In this document: one piece after another, positions 1-12,358 of the stretch
Layout: each line of letters opens with the position of its first letter
Position numbering within the stretch: the first letter of the stretch is position 1
NCBI GenBank assembly: GCA_947650365.1
Contig: OX393557.1
Span: 930,001 to 994,000, forward strand
Reading direction: 5' to 3'
Length of the DNA stretch: 64,000 nt
Source of the DNA: Chamaelirium japonicum
Lineage: Eukaryota; Streptophyta; Magnoliopsida; Liliales; Melanthiaceae
Position numbers and translations under genes: made by a program
Notes under the pieces: generated by a model
What the model was told of the DNA's origin: nothing
Databases searched by the model: none
The model's input: the letters and a program-made list of their open reading frames with translations, nothing else

Positions 1-990
1 GATGGATGGGGGCATTTTGGTCATTTCAAAATATCCCGCATGCCCTAATGGCCGCCATCCACACTAGGGCTAGATTGCATGGCCATCAAACTTATAATTA
101 AGGGATTAATTCAGATTTAAAATATTTTGAATCATCTCCTTAATTGCAATAATTTTAATATGGCAACTAGTAATAAAAAGGGGCATTGAATTTGAGAGTA
201 ATGAGATGGAGAGAGAGAGAGGAACGGTTTCAAATGGCAAGGGAGAGTAAGGGGCACAAATTTCAGATCTGAAATGGTGAATCCTTCTCAGATTTTCTAT
301 GAAGAATCAAACCCCCTTCACTTATGGTTCGGATTTTTAGCCATCTCTCTCTCTCGGGTTCATCTCTTCTCTCTCCCTCATCTTCTTCTCCAAGTGTGTG
401 TATGAGATTGATGGAGATCGCTTGATCTCTAAGGCACTCAGAGATTAGAGTGCAAGGATCTAGGACGATATGTGAGATCGGGTGAATCCAATGAGATTCA
501 TTTCTCTCTTGCGCGAGGATCCCGCTCGTGATTGCTGCCCAGATTTTACGGGTAGATCTGCACAGTTTTGATCACTGTAGCAGTTATAGAAGTCCAAATG
601 ACTTCAAACCAGTTGAAAATTCTTGTGGTTGAAGTATTCTTTTCGGAAAATCAAGTTTTGCTCCGTTCCGATGTCGGGATAGAAAGTTACGGCCTTTGGA
701 CTGAAGTGTGTTCGTGCAGATCCGAATTCATCTTCATCAACATTGAAGAAATTCTTCGCGGTGTTAAATCCCGCACGAAGGTATAACCTACTAACCCCTA
801 GATTTATCATAATGCATACATATGAAATATGTTAATCATTTCGATAGATGACTATAGGGGTTCGATTCGTATTTGTCTTATCATTTGCACATATGATTAA
901 TATGAATGAAAATTTTAAAATGCACCGTACACCGAAACGATCCTTGCGATCAACTCCACCTTCCGTTGCTCCTCCGATATCATTCCAACA
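1..990. mobile_element. Probable right-hand part of an LTR (remnant)
   Basis: No convincing protein is visible in this stretch. It has GA- and CT-rich leader-like tracts (about 205-225 and 335-395) and ends in ATTCCAACA at 982-990, the usual form of an LTR right end (TG...CA with a TTCCAACA terminus). The minisatellite starts on the very next base, as expected if an LTR had inserted into the array. The matching left end would lie outside the window. This is inference from the end sequence and the junction; it could instead be unrelated single-copy DNA. Confidence 0.35.
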
Positions 991-1519
991 GAATGGATCA
1001 TGCGAATGAATTAGAATGGATCGTACAAATGAATTAGAATAGCTACATTCGTATGAATGAATTAAAATGGGTCATACGAATGAATTAGAATGGCTATATT
1101 CGAACGAATGAATTAGAATGGATCATACGAATGAATTAGAATGGCTCTTACGAATGAATTACAATGGCTCGTACGAATGAATTAGAATGGCTACATTCGT
1201 ACAAATGATTTAGAATGGATACCTTCATACGATTGAATTAGAATGGCTACATTCGTACGAATGAATTAGAATGGATCGTACGAATGAATTAGAATAGATA
1301 CCTTCGTATGAATGAATTAGAATGGATCGTACGAATGAATTAGAATGGCTACATTCGTATGAATGAATTAGAATGGATCATACAAATGAATTTAAATGGT
1401 TACATTCGTACGAATGAACTAGAATGGCTACATTGGTACGAATGAATTAGAATGGCTATATTCGTGCGAATGAATTAGAATGGCTACATTCATACGAATA
1501 AATTAGAATGGATCGTACA
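991..1519 (+). repeat. Minisatellite array, segment 1
   Basis: Tandem units have the constant 16-base core GAATGAATTAGAATGG, followed by a 7-base linker (ATCGTAC or CTCGTAC) or a 12-base linker (CTACATTCGTAC, ATACCTTCGTAC and similar), giving units of 23 or 28 bp. Neighbouring units meet in the palindrome ATTCGTACGAAT. All units here read in the + direction. The same array continues at 16225 beyond element A. Confidence 0.95.
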
Positions 1520-2785
1520 TGTTGGGGATATTTTTCGCCGGTCCATGCGATTGCCCTGCAAGACAGAAAAAGCGTGAGAACGGCTGGCTCCCTTCGGAGC
1601 GCAGACCCTCCGATGCTCAAGTCAGAATAGGTGCAAACAGGGGAAAGCTGTAGTAGTTGGAATTGGTAGGGTTGTGGGTTTCGAACCTATACTTTGGAGC
1701 CATGGGGTGTACCTTTATAGACTTCTGTAGCCTATCAGAGCCCAACACGTGGCAGTTCTTCCCGTACCTTCCATGCCCCCATTTGCCGGCCCACGTGAGC
1801 TCTGACAGCTTTTGTCATTTAGCCTGCCAGGCAGTGGAAAAGGGGGACGCATTGGTCTTGTCCTTGCCAGGTGGCAGTTCTGAAAAGTTCAAGTCTGGAA
1901 AGTCCCAGACTGACCTTGGTTGGCTTCTATGTACTGCAATCGTCCATGTAGCTTCACAGGGGCTGTGACAGCTGGCAAATTGGTACCGCCATACTGTACG
2001 CGACTTCTGAGGGAAAGAGGGCAAGCTCTTTAGCTGCCTGGCATGATCAGGCGAGCTCCTAAGTGAGCTATGGGTGTTGGTTTTGAGGAGCTCCTGAGCA
2101 AGCTATGGGTGTCAGGCCTTGGTGAGCTCCTGAGCGAGTTGTGGGTGTCGGGCCTTGGCGAGCTTCTGAACGAGCTGCAGGGGTTCGTAGATATTATTCT
2201 AAGTTTCCTATTAGCAAAAGGGGGGCGATCTCTTGGCGTGCGAGCTGGTCGTTGGGCGGGCTATGAGCACCAGTCACTGGGTGACCTCTACCACGTGCGA
2301 GCTGGTCACGTGCAGTCAGGGTCGACCCTGGGTGGGCTGTAAGCCACGGCCGCAGGCGGTCCCTGTCCAAGAAACGCAACGATCCGCTATTGCAAGCGCC
2401 GGGCGGGCTACAAGCTCCGGCCACTGGGCAACCTTTATCACGTGCGCATGCAGTCAGGGTCGGCCCCGGACGGGCTATGAACCACGGCCACGGGTGCTCT
2501 GTCCAAGGGATGCAATGATTCGCTAAGGCAAACTTTGGGTGAGCTACGAGCACCAGCCGCGGGGCGACCTTTTCCGCGTGCGAGCTGGTCACATGCGGCC
2601 AGGGTCAGCCCCGGGCGGGCTGTGAGCCATGTCCACGGGCGACTTCTTCTCTCTTTGTGTCCTGCTCAAATTGCCTCCCGCTACTGTCACATGGACAACA
2701 GATTGGGAGTTGTGCCTGCTCATTTTGCATTGCTCTTGTGATTCTTCCGATTCCTTTCGTAGCTGGTATTTCTTAGGGACCATCA
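1520..2785 (-). repeat. 3' LTR of element A
   Basis: On the plus strand it begins TGTTGGGGAT and ends GGGACCATCA. It matches 14951-16224 over its whole length at roughly 90%. A TATA-like CTATAAAGG lies on the minus strand at 1712-1720. The inner half carries short GAGCTCCTGAGCGAGC-type repeats (about 2050-2170). Confidence 0.9.
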
Positions 2786-2804
2786 TTACCCCCTCCTGAG
2801 GGAG
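2786..2804 (-). other. Polypurine tract of element A
   Basis: On the minus strand the bases next to the 3' LTR read CTCAGGAGGGGGTAA, a purine run in the position used to prime plus-strand DNA synthesis. Element B has the same tract (23137-23155). This fixes the element's orientation as minus. Confidence 0.8.
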
Positions 2805-2984
2805 TGGCAAAGAAATTGTGCCGCTCGCTCAGGAGCCTAGCAAAAAAAAAAGCCCCACTCACAATCGTGCTTCCTCCTGGCCAACAGCCGATGAGCCCGT
2901 CTTGTGAGTTTGACTTTTGAAGAACTTTTTGTCAGAAGATCTGCTCCCTTCCTCCAAATCCGTGGGCGAATTTCTTCGTATGAG

Positions 2985-5035
2985 TTAATCGTATGCAGTC
3001 GGGACCAACTCCAGGCGGGCTATTGGCACCTGCTGCAAGCTTCCCTGTATCGAGGGTTATGGCTCTTGCCACAGGCAACCTTGCACCGAGAGTTTTGACT
3101 CGCAATGCCTCATGAGTGAGTCCTCAGGGACGATGCTGCTTTGCCGAAAGGACATAGCTATCTGTCACGACAAGCGCCAGGCGGGCCAGGAGCACCGCCC
3201 GTAAGTGACCTCCTTCCTGTGCGAGCTAGTCATACGCGGCCAGGGTCCACCCCGGGCGGGCTGTTGGCACCTGCCGCAAGCATCCCTGTATCAAGGGTTA
3301 CGGCTCCAGCCACAAGCGACTAGCTCCAGAGGATGCCAGGTGTGATGTTATGTGTATGACGATATAACTTCCGCTATAGCAAAATTTGGGAGGCCTTACG
3401 AATGCGGCCTCAAGGGGGACGCTGCTTCATCCAAAGAACGTAGGTATCCATTATTACAAGCGCCGGGCGTGCCGGGAGCACTAGCCATGTGTGACCTCCT
3501 TCCTGTGTGAGCTAGTCGCACATGGTCGGGGTCCACTCTGGGCGGGCTGTTGGCGCTAGCCACAGGTGGCCTTGCGCCGAGAGTATAAACTCGCAGTGCC
3601 TCATGAATGAGACCTCGAGAATGATGCTGCTTTGTCCAAGGGACGCAGCTATCTGTCACAATAAGCACCGGGCAGCCCAGGAGCACCTACCGTAGGTGAC
3701 CTTCTTCCTGTGCAAGCTAGTCGCACGCGGTCGGGATTCACTCCGGGCGGGCTGTTGGCGCCAGCCGCGGGCGACCTTACGCCAAGAGTTTAGACTCGCA
3801 GTGACTCATGAATGAGACCTCAAGGACGATGTTGCTTTGTCCAAGGGACGCAACTACCTGTCACAACAAGCGCCGGGCAGGACAGGAGCACCTGCCGCAG
3901 GCGACCTCCTTCTTATGCGAGCTAGTCGTACGCAGTCGGGATCCACTCCGGGCGGGCTGTTGGTGCCAACCGCGGGCGACCTTGCGCCGAGAGTTTAGAC
4001 TCGCAGTGCCTCATGAATGAGACCTCGAGGATGATGCTGCTTTGTCCAAGGGACGCAGCTATCTATCACAACAAGCATCGGGCGGGCCGGGAGCACCTGC
4101 CGCGGGCGACATCCTTCCTGTGCGAGTTAGTCGCACACTGTCGGGATCCACTCTGGGCGGGCTATTGGCGCTAGCCACGCGCGACCTTACGCCGAGAGTT
4201 TAGACTTGCAGTGCCTCATGAATGAGACCTTGAGGACGATGCTGATTTGTCCAAGGGACGCAGCTATCTGTCACAACAAGCATCGGGTGGGCCAGGAGCA
4301 CCTACCGTGGGTGACCTCCTTCCTATGCGAGCTAGTCTCACGTGGTCGGGATCCACTCCAGGCGGGCTGTTGGCGCCAGCCGCGGGTGACCTTGCATCGA
4401 GAGTTTAGACTTGCAGTGCCTCATGAATGAGACCTCGAGGACAATGCTACTTTGTCCAAGGGACGCATCTATCTGTCACAACAAGCACCGGGCAAGCCGG
4501 GAGCACCTGCCACGAGCGACCTCCTTCCTGTACGAGCTAGTCGAACACGGTCAGGGTCCACTTTGGGCGGGCTGTTGGCACCAGCCACAGGCGGCCTTGC
4601 ACCAAGAGTATAGACTCGCAGTGCCTCATGAAAGAGACCTTGAGGATGATGTTGCTTTGTCCAAGGGACGCAGCTATCTGTCACAATAAGCATCGGGCGG
4701 GCCAGGAGCACCTGCCGTGGGGAACCTCCTTCCTGTACGAGCTAGTCACACGCAGTCGGGATCCACTCCGGGCGGGCTGTTGGCGCCAGCCAAAGGCGGC
4801 CTTGCACCGAGAGTATAGACTCGTAGTGCCTCTTGAATGAGACCTCGAGGCCGATGTGCTTTGTCCAAGGGACGCAGCTATCTGTCACAATAAGCGTCGG
4901 GCGGGCCGAGAGCACCTGCCGCAGGTGACCTCCTTCCTATGCGAGCTAGTCGCACGCGATCGGGGTCCACTCTGGGCAGGCTGTAGGCACCAACCGCGGG
5001 CGACCTTGCGTCAAGAGTTTTGACTCACAGGGTGA
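2985..5035. repeat. 205 bp tandem array inside element A
   Basis: About nine to ten units. The marker TGCCTCATGAATGAGACC recurs at 3597, 4007, 4212, 4417 and 4622 and in altered form at 3802 and 4827, a spacing of exactly 205 bp or a multiple. The first units are less regular. The array sits between the antisense gene and the 3' LTR. Scattered short ORFs here arise from the repeat and are not genes. Element B has a different, shorter array (146 bp units) at the same place. Confidence 0.92.
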
Positions 5036-5342
5036 GACCACACTCGCTCAGGATTCGTATCTCCATCCGTCGCATCGTATTAAGTGTGGTTCGGGTCCAG
5101 AGCCTGAGGGACCGAATCTCATCATGAGATCTCAAGCGGCGCAGCGTCATGTGTCACTCCGTAAATGGCTGGCGGTCAGACAGAGGGGATGTTGCTGACG
5201 TCATCGCGGCTTTTACCACATGATGGGACACATGTTACACCCTGATTGGGGAGTGAAAGCTATTGCATCGGCCGCCGCTGTATCACCTCGCTCGGCGCTC
5301 TAAACATTAATTGCTGCCCCATTCACCTACCTCCGTTTCACC

Positions 5343-5351
5343 TATAAATAG
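5343..5351 (+). promoter_or_regulatory. TATA box of the antisense gene, copy A
   Basis: TATAAATAG lies 96 bases before the first ATG of the plus-strand gene and is followed by a pyrimidine-rich leader. The same motif, surroundings and spacing class occur in element B (24021-24029), so the promoter is conserved between two diverged copies. Confidence 0.65.
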
Positions 5352-5438
5352 GGGAGGGGTGAGGATTTTTTTATCTCTTCTATGTTAAAACAGCTCTCCC
5401 TTGTTTCTTTCTTCTTCTGCTCGCCCTGGCATTTCCCC

Positions 5439-8109
5439 ATGGCTTCCTCCTCCGCTGCTATTGCTGCTGCCGCCGCGACCTCCTAGGAGGATCCTATTGA
5501 TGCAGTCCCGATCTCTGTGATCCCTCCCGGCACCGAAGAGCCTCCTCCAAGCGAGCCCGCGGTGGTTTGGCTCCATGACGTTGGTGGCGCACTAGTCCCG
5601 GAGAGCCTGCGCACAGCTGCCGGCATCCCCTCGGAGCTCCCGATCTCGCCCCTGCCACGCTCGGGGAGATCACCCACCGGGACGGCAGTCTTGGTAGGCT
5701 TGCTATGGTCGGGGCTCAGACTCCCTCTGAGCCACCTGGCCGGTGAGCTGCTGGAGTTGGCGGGTTTGTTCCCCGTCCAGCTCACAGGCAATTCGTGGGG
5801 GATCCTTTATGGGCTCTCTCGGGTCGAGGAAGCTCTCAACGTGAGGATCCCCCAAGCCTACCTCCTGAAGAAGTGGTTCGTCAAGGCGGGCCCTACCTTC
5901 AACGAAGTCGGCTACGGGGTCTTCTACCTCACGGGCCGCCCCGGCGAGGTACTCCCTTTCTCCACCATCGAGAACAAGGACAGGTACTAGAAGGAGTACC
6001 CGTTCATGGTTGGCGGAGAATGGTGGGGTCGTCACGTGGGCGTCCCGTGCCATCCTGGCAGGCCGCCCGTGTCCACCTTCAAGGAGATCGCCCAATATCG
6101 GGCAGGGGCAAAAAAGTGCATCACCGAGGTGAGAGAGAAATCCCTTGATATGGCGATCTTGGATTTTCTCAGGGGGCGAACTCCCGAGAAGGTTGTCGCA
6201 CCGGACTTCCCCTTCCAGCTGAGGGACACGAAGACCGGCGTCATCACCACCCGGCAGAAGGTGGCGCGAAAGAAGGCCGTCGTCTCCTGCCGTGCCGGGA
6301 TGACGTTGGTGATACAGGGTGCGAGCTTTGCGGCTGGCCCTTCAACAAAGAAGGGCAAGAAGCGGGCCTCCCCAATCAGAGCCGCCGACATCGACACTTT
6401 AGAGATGTTCGGCGAGGAGGACGCCCCACCCCCGCCTGCCAGCACTACGGCACCAGGTCAAGCCCACACTCCCCCCACTGTTCCCACAATCTCTACAGTG
6501 GGCTCGGCCCCGGAGTCTCTCGTGCGGCGACGTCAGATCGTTATGGTCGAACCTAAGGATCCGCGCGTCGAGCTCTTACTAGGCATGGTGGAAGTTGAAT
6601 CCCCAATGGCCGAAGTACTGATGTGCGAATTCCCAGGCGACCTTTCTAAACCTCTCTTCGTTGCAGTGATGACTTCAGAAATGGAGAGAAGCTACACCAA
6701 GAAGAAGAAGACGCGGAAACCCTCTGCCCGCCCGATGGGGGAGGATGACACCGTTCGCCTCTCCCTGGAAGGTTACGAGCGGGCACTGGCGGAACAAAAG
6801 AAAGCAGCTCTGGAGGAGGCGGGCTTAGGGTCGGACGCCAACCTCAGTTCAGAGGAGGAAACCCTACCGGTTCGCACCATGGAGGTCGCCCCAGCCTCGG
6901 TGGTTCCTTCCCCGCCCTTCGAGGGGCCAGCTCCTGAGGACGTAGCTGCCACCTCGCCTCCGAGATCGCAGGTCCCAGCTGGCGCCGCCGCTTCCGAGGC
7001 CGCCGGCCCTCAGGGGGCGGTGGGGGTAACAATCTCTGCCACCTTGCAGAACCCCACCGCAACTGAGCCCTCACCCCCCCTGGAGGGGCCCGCTCCTCCG
7101 AGTGCCCAGACGACCTCGCCCGCTGCGCCTCCAGCCCCTTTAGTTGCGGGCATTCCAGTGACCGCCGGGTGGGCAGGCTGGTCTATAAGGCCACTGACTT
7201 GGGGGCTATCGGGATGGAGTCTTCGAGCTCAAGCTCAGAAGCCTCAGACCCAGATTTGCCCGGCAAAGGAGAGGCTAGCGGGCTGCCCCCGGCTGGTGGG
7301 GAGGGCGACCTAGTCCCTCCGACATCCGAGCCCGCCGCAGCCATCACTCCTCCCACGGTGGTCTAAAACGAGCAAGAGGCTCATGCGGTCTCTTCATCGG
7401 GTGAGCCGGCAAGATCTCCTCACTACGTGCACGAAATATTTGGTCACAACATTTTTGCCAAATCTCCGCACGCAGCGATCTTCAACAGGCTTGCCGAGGT
7501 AATCACTTGAGCCTTCTCCCTTCAACTCTCAAAATCCCTGATTTATTTCTATCGTTGCAGGTGGAAAGGGTCAGCCGGGCTTTGGCTGACAAGGTTGCTG
7601 CTACCGGGGGCGACCTGGTTGCTCTGTACGATGATTCTCTTCTGGGCGCGGAGCGCCAGATAGACGAGCACATATACCGACTCCGCCAAGCGGACCGGTC
7701 GGGCGAGTTGCGTGCCGAGGTGGACCAGCTGCGCCAACAGGTCGCCTCCCTAACCTCCGAGGCCGACCAGCTGTGCCAGCAAGTTGTCAGCCTATCTTCT
7801 GAGCGGGCTACCATTAAGGAGGCCCGCGCTCACTCTATTTCCGAGCTGCAGGAGGCTCTGCAGGCAAAAGAGGTGGCCCAAGTGGAGGCGGCGAAGCTCT
7901 GGAGTGACGTGACCTCTGCTAGAGATGAGATTGCCTCACTGAAGGAGGCCCACCTTCGCAATCTGCACGCCCAACAAAGTCACCTCCAGGCACAACTCGA
8001 TGAGCTCCTCCAGAAGGGCGCGCTTGACGCGGTAGAGCGTTACAATGCCGAAAGGTCGAAGAAAAGCCAACGCGGAGATGAAAGCGGAGCGGATACGAGC
8101 AGGTCTTAA
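5439..8109 (+). pseudogene. Antisense gene of Tat element A (gypsy-type transposon domain plus coiled coil)
   Basis: This gene runs opposite to gag-pol. It starts at an ATG in ACCATGG-like context, has a conserved globular N-terminal region (about 5520-6250; landmarks VVWLHDVGGA, YLLKKWF, FYLTGR), a Lys-rich and then Ala/Pro-rich middle, a short GT-AG intron (7499-7560), and a coiled-coil C-terminus rich in Glu, Gln and Leu (7561-8109). The N-terminal region resembles the Pfam family described as putative gypsy type transposon (Transposase_28), which I recognise by pattern only. Tat elements are known to carry an extra antisense ORF here; its role is unknown. The copy is broken in a few places. 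Copies B and C match it. Confidence 0.7.
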
Positions 8110-9026
8110 GCTCGCTCATCTTCGAATGTAATCTTGTCTTTTTGTAATATCTTCTAATGAAGGAAGTCTTATAGCTCGCCTTTTACGTTGTTTTCTCTAT
8201 CTATGAGTCCGCTTCAAAGTTGTTTCAGCGGTCTCGAGGGTCGCACCCCGGGCGAGGCAACTAATTCACTTCAAATAAGTTCTGATCTAAAATGATGCAA
8301 GCGAAAAACTTGATATGCACGATAAATCCCAACATGATCTCTGAGCCCGGAAAAACATAAAACAACAAACCAAAAAAAAACACGAAAACTCCCTAAGCTC
8401 AGAGACTTAAAATTTTATTTTGAAAGAAAATTAAAGTGCTAGCTGCCCCCTGCCCGGTTAACTACCCCCGGAGACCCTGGTTACTGGACATGCCCTCAGC
8501 CTATCTTAGCGACCTCGCACTGGCCTGCGATTTTGAAAAGTTTGAGCTCCGAGGGGTTACCAAGGGATGTTCCGGCTACTTGAGAGGGTGGTCGCCCTTG
8601 CAGGTTTCCCTAGATTGCCCCAGGGTGCTCCCATTCATGGCGTGTGAACGCGAAGGACCCCGGTTATGCTTAGAGTCCTCTCAACGGCGGACTACCCTGG
8701 CGATCTCAAGGTCGCTTAGGACGGCCTCTGAGAACCCCGGTCCTATTTTAAGTCCGCACAACGGCAGACTGTACCTTGTTGGTACCACTCGTGAGCCGAT
8801 TCTGAGCGATCTGTTTCTTGATTTGATCTTTCGAGCTCTAGTTCTCTTCATGAGGCATAGAATTAAACCATCTCGAATACTTGTTATTTCCAAAATACGA
8901 TTTACAAGAGGTCGCCTAAGCGCTATGGGTAGTACTTTCGGAGATGAAAAGCATTCCAAGGTCGCTCTAGGAGGTCGCCGTCCGCGGTTATCAACTGGTA
9001 AGCCCCTGACCCTTTTGTCTCATGCA
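8110..9026. other. Spacer between antisense gene and integrase, element A
   Basis: It holds the likely 3' untranslated end of the antisense gene (TTTTTGTAATATC and AATGAAGG at about 8140-8165), then a stretch similar to the equivalent spacers of copies B and C. The plus-strand open frame at 8436-9071 has no recognisable domain and runs into the integrase on the other strand, so I do not call it a gene. Confidence 0.6.
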
Positions 9027-10130
9027 CTATGTAAGGGCCTTCCCAGTTCGTCGCAAGTTTTCCGGCGTTAGGCGCTCCTGCGTGTTGGCGAACACCTTCC
9101 TCATTACAAGGTCGCCAGGTTTGAACGCTCGATGGTGAACACTCTTGTCATAGGCACGCTTCATTTCTTGTCTGTATCTAGCGAGGTGCAGGTTAGCGCG
9201 CTCCCTTCTTTCTTCGAGCTGATCGAGAGAATCAGTGACTAGATCATCATTGTTGACTTTGTCTACGGCAAGCTTTCTCTTTGTCGGCAGCTCGGCTTCC
9301 ACTGGAAGGACGGTCTCGCAGCCATAGGCGAGGCTAAAGGGCGATTCATTGGTTGAGCGGCGTGGGGTGGTTCGAGAAGCCCATAGCACTCCGTTGAGTT
9401 CCTTCTCCCACAAGCCTTTCCTCTCTTCTAATCTTTTCTTAAGGTTGTCTAGGATTACCTGGTTTGTAGCCTTGGCTTGCCCGTTGCTCTGGGGATACCT
9501 CGGAGAGGAGAACCTTAGGTTAACTCCATATTCGGCACAAAAGCTCTTGATCAAACAATTGTTGAATTGGTGACCATTATCAGTGATGAGTACTCGGGAT
9601 AGGCTGAACCTACAAAAAATATTCTTCCAAAGGAAATCCTTTACTTGTTTTTTCCCTATCTTGGCCAGTGGGACCGCTTCCACCCATTTGGTGAAGTAAT
9701 CCGTGGCTACCAATATAAATGTTTTTTGTTGAGTCGATGTGGGGAAAGGTCCCACAATGTCGAGCCCCCACTGCTTAAAAGGCCAAAGACTCACCAACGG
9801 ATGCAGCTCCTCTGCGAGCATGTGGTTAGTAGTGGCGTGCTTCTGACACTGGATGCAACTCTAGGCGACCTTCAAAGCATCTTGCTTGAGGGTGGGCCAC
9901 CAGTATCCTTGTCTCCTCACCTTCCTAGTGAGAGACCGCCCGCTAGCATGGTTTCCGAGCTCGTCGGAGTGGATGTGACCAATTACCTCCTTGGTTTCTG
10001 TCGGCTTGACACAGCGGAGATTCGGTCCGCTGAAAGATTTTCGGAAGAGGCGGTCCTAGCGAAGGAGATAGCGACCTGTACGGTTCTCCACTCGCCGAGC
10101 TTCTTCTTTGTCCTCGGGAAGCTCGCCTCT
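9027..10130 (-). pseudogene. Integrase region of element A
   Basis: Retroviral-type integrase. Landmarks in minus-strand order are the remnant of the HHCC zinc-binding end, DIVGPFP with the first catalytic Asp, VLITDNG with the second, and the QANQV-type helix with the Glu region (SPRYPQSNGQAKATN). It is followed by the C-terminal part (AFKPGDLVMRK). I see no chromodomain, which fits Tat rather than chromoviruses. It is a fossil copy. Confidence 0.85.
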
Positions 10131-10753
10131 CTAGAGGTATTGGAGGATAGGCACGGTCCAACCACCAAGTAATACCTCGGATGTGATTTGATTAATAGCG
10201 GTCTTATCAAGTTGGATCCTGAATTGGTCCTGTACTTCAATGAATATCTGCCGAGCTTTTGATCCTCCTAGTAGAGAGGCTGCGTTGGCCAAGGCATCAG
10301 CTCGCTTATTGTCGGCTTGGGGAATTTGCTCGAAAGAAATTATCTCGAACTTCGCGGCCCTGCCTTTCACCAGGTCGACATAGAGGCGTAGTCTCCATTG
10401 ACTTGACAGATGATCAACTGGGAGTCACTGAAGACCCTCAGTTTCCTGGCGCTAACTTCTTCAGCGAGCTCTAGCCCTGCTAAGAGTGCCTCGTATTCAG
10501 CTTCATTGTTGGTAGCGGTGAAGTCAAGCCGGATAGATTTCTCAGGGAGTACTTCCTTGGTGATCAAGGCAACCCCGATCCCAGCTCCGGAGGCATTGGA
10601 TAAGCCATTTACAAAAAGCTCCCAATCTTCCGTAGATGCCCGCTCGGTTAGAGAAGCCTCCCCCAGCTCGCCCAGGAACCTCGCCTTTCCAGGGTGTGCC
10701 TCGGTTGGCTCATCCTCCTGGTAAAGGATTGGTTCTTCCATAGGGAAGTCCAT
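10131..10753 (-). pseudogene. Second (archaeal-type) RNase H of element A
   Basis: Landmarks are WELFVNGLSNASGAG, NNEAEYEALLAGLELA and VFSDSQLIICQVNG, the plant RVT_3 / archaeal-type RNase H pattern. It lies between the ordinary RT-linked RNase H and integrase. A dual RNase H is a known trait of the Tat lineage. Fossil copy. Confidence 0.8.
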
Positions 10754-10789
10754 TAAAAAGTCGGCAAGAGCTTGCCCTTTGATTGCAGT

Positions 10790-12319
10790 TCACGGGACGT
10801 ACTCTAGCCTATAGGCGGCAAGCTCGGTAGACCACCGATAAAGTCTTCCAGCCACCGAGGGCTTCAAGAGTGCGCTTTTCAAGGGATGCTTCGTGATGAC
10901 TTTGACAGGGTGCGTCGAGAAGTATGGATGGAGCTTCCTCGTGATAATGACCAAGGTCAGAGTGACCTTCTCGATTGGTCGATACCGGAGCTCGACAGGG
11001 AGCATCGTGTGGCTTACGATGTATACAGGGCGCTCTATCTTTGCTTCCTCCACCACAAGGACCCCGCTTACAGCATTCTCGATAACGGAGAGATACATGC
11101 CGAGCTTGGCTCCCTCTTTGGGTGCGGCTAAAACAGGCGGGCTAGCCAAGTAATCCTTGATTTTCTTGAAAGCGAGATCACACTTCTTATCCCAGCAGAT
11201 GTTAACTCCCTTACAGAGTAACTCAAACAAAAGTCAGCAACTGTCGGAAGATTTTGAGATGAAGCGGTTTAACGCCGCGATTCGCTCGCTCAATCTTTGG
11301 ACCTCCTACCGCGTCCTAAGTGCGGGCGTCTCAATGAGTGCTCTGATTTGTCCGGGGTCAGCCTCGATCCCACGATAGCTGACCAGGTATCCCAAGAACT
11401 TTCCAGAGGTCACCCCGAATGCGCACTTCGCCGGGTTCAACTTCATTTGAAATTTTCTCAAAACATCGAAGATCTCCCGGAGGTCGGCGGTATGCCCCTC
11501 TTGCTCATGACTTTTCACCAAGAGGTTGTCTACATAAACCTCGACATTCTTTCCGATCTGATCTTTAAACATGTGAGTTACTAACCTTTGGTAGGTTTCT
11601 CCGGCATTCTTGAGTCCAAATGGCATCACCCGGTAGCAAAAAAGCTTCTGGTACCCCGCCCCAGAATAGAAAGCAGTCTTATCTTGATCGTCGACGTGGA
11701 GGGGTATCTGATTGTACCCAGAATACCCGTCCATGAATGATAGGGTTTGGAACCCGACTGCCGCACGACCAGAGCCCCGATTCTAGGGAGGGGAAATCTA
11801 TCTTTTCGGGTACGCCTTGTTAAGGTCAGAGAAGTCAATGCATATCCTGACCACCCCACTCTTCTTTGGTACAGCCACGATGTTGGAAATCCACTCGGGA
11901 AAATGGGCTTCTCGGATAAAGCCAGCTCATTCTAGCTTCTCTATCTCTGCCGCAACTGTTGCAGACTTTGCGGCTGGTATGTGCCGAGCTTTCTGCTTGA
12001 CCAGAGGAAAGTCGCGCAGGGTGTGCAGACGATGACAAGCGATCTCCGGGTCGATTCCTGGCATATCAATGAAGCTCCAGGCAAATATGTCATAATAGTC
12101 TCTGAGGAGATTAGTCAGGGCCAACACCTCACCTTCAGTCAATGATGTCCCAAGGCAGATTACCTTTGGAATCCCATCATCTCCGATGTCAATCTCTTGG
12201 AGGGGCTCCGCCACAAGAAATTTAACAGTACCTTCCATGTGACCTCTCGCACCCTGCTCTGGTTCCATGCTGCTCCCACCCAGGTATGGAGTTGGTGTCC
12301 CACAAGGGGGAGTCATCAT
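10790..12319 (-). pseudogene. Reverse transcriptase and first RNase H of element A
   Basis: RT landmarks are SFIDMPGIDPEIACH at the upstream end, MDGYSGYNQI, FCYRVMPFGLKNAG and the catalytic-site relative VEVYVDNLLVKS (normally YVDDLLVKS). The linked RNase H follows (GMYLSVIENAVSGVLV, RPVYIVSHTML). Order and motifs are those of Ty3/gypsy pol. The copy is broken several times. Confidence 0.85.
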
Positions 12320-12358
12320 TGGATTGCCGGGAAGCTCGCCCGGTGCGACTGCTAACTG

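Noticed and set aside
8436-9071. 211-codon plus-strand open frame in element A
   Set aside because: No recognisable domain, overlaps integrase on the other strand, and the matching regions of copies B and C do not keep it.
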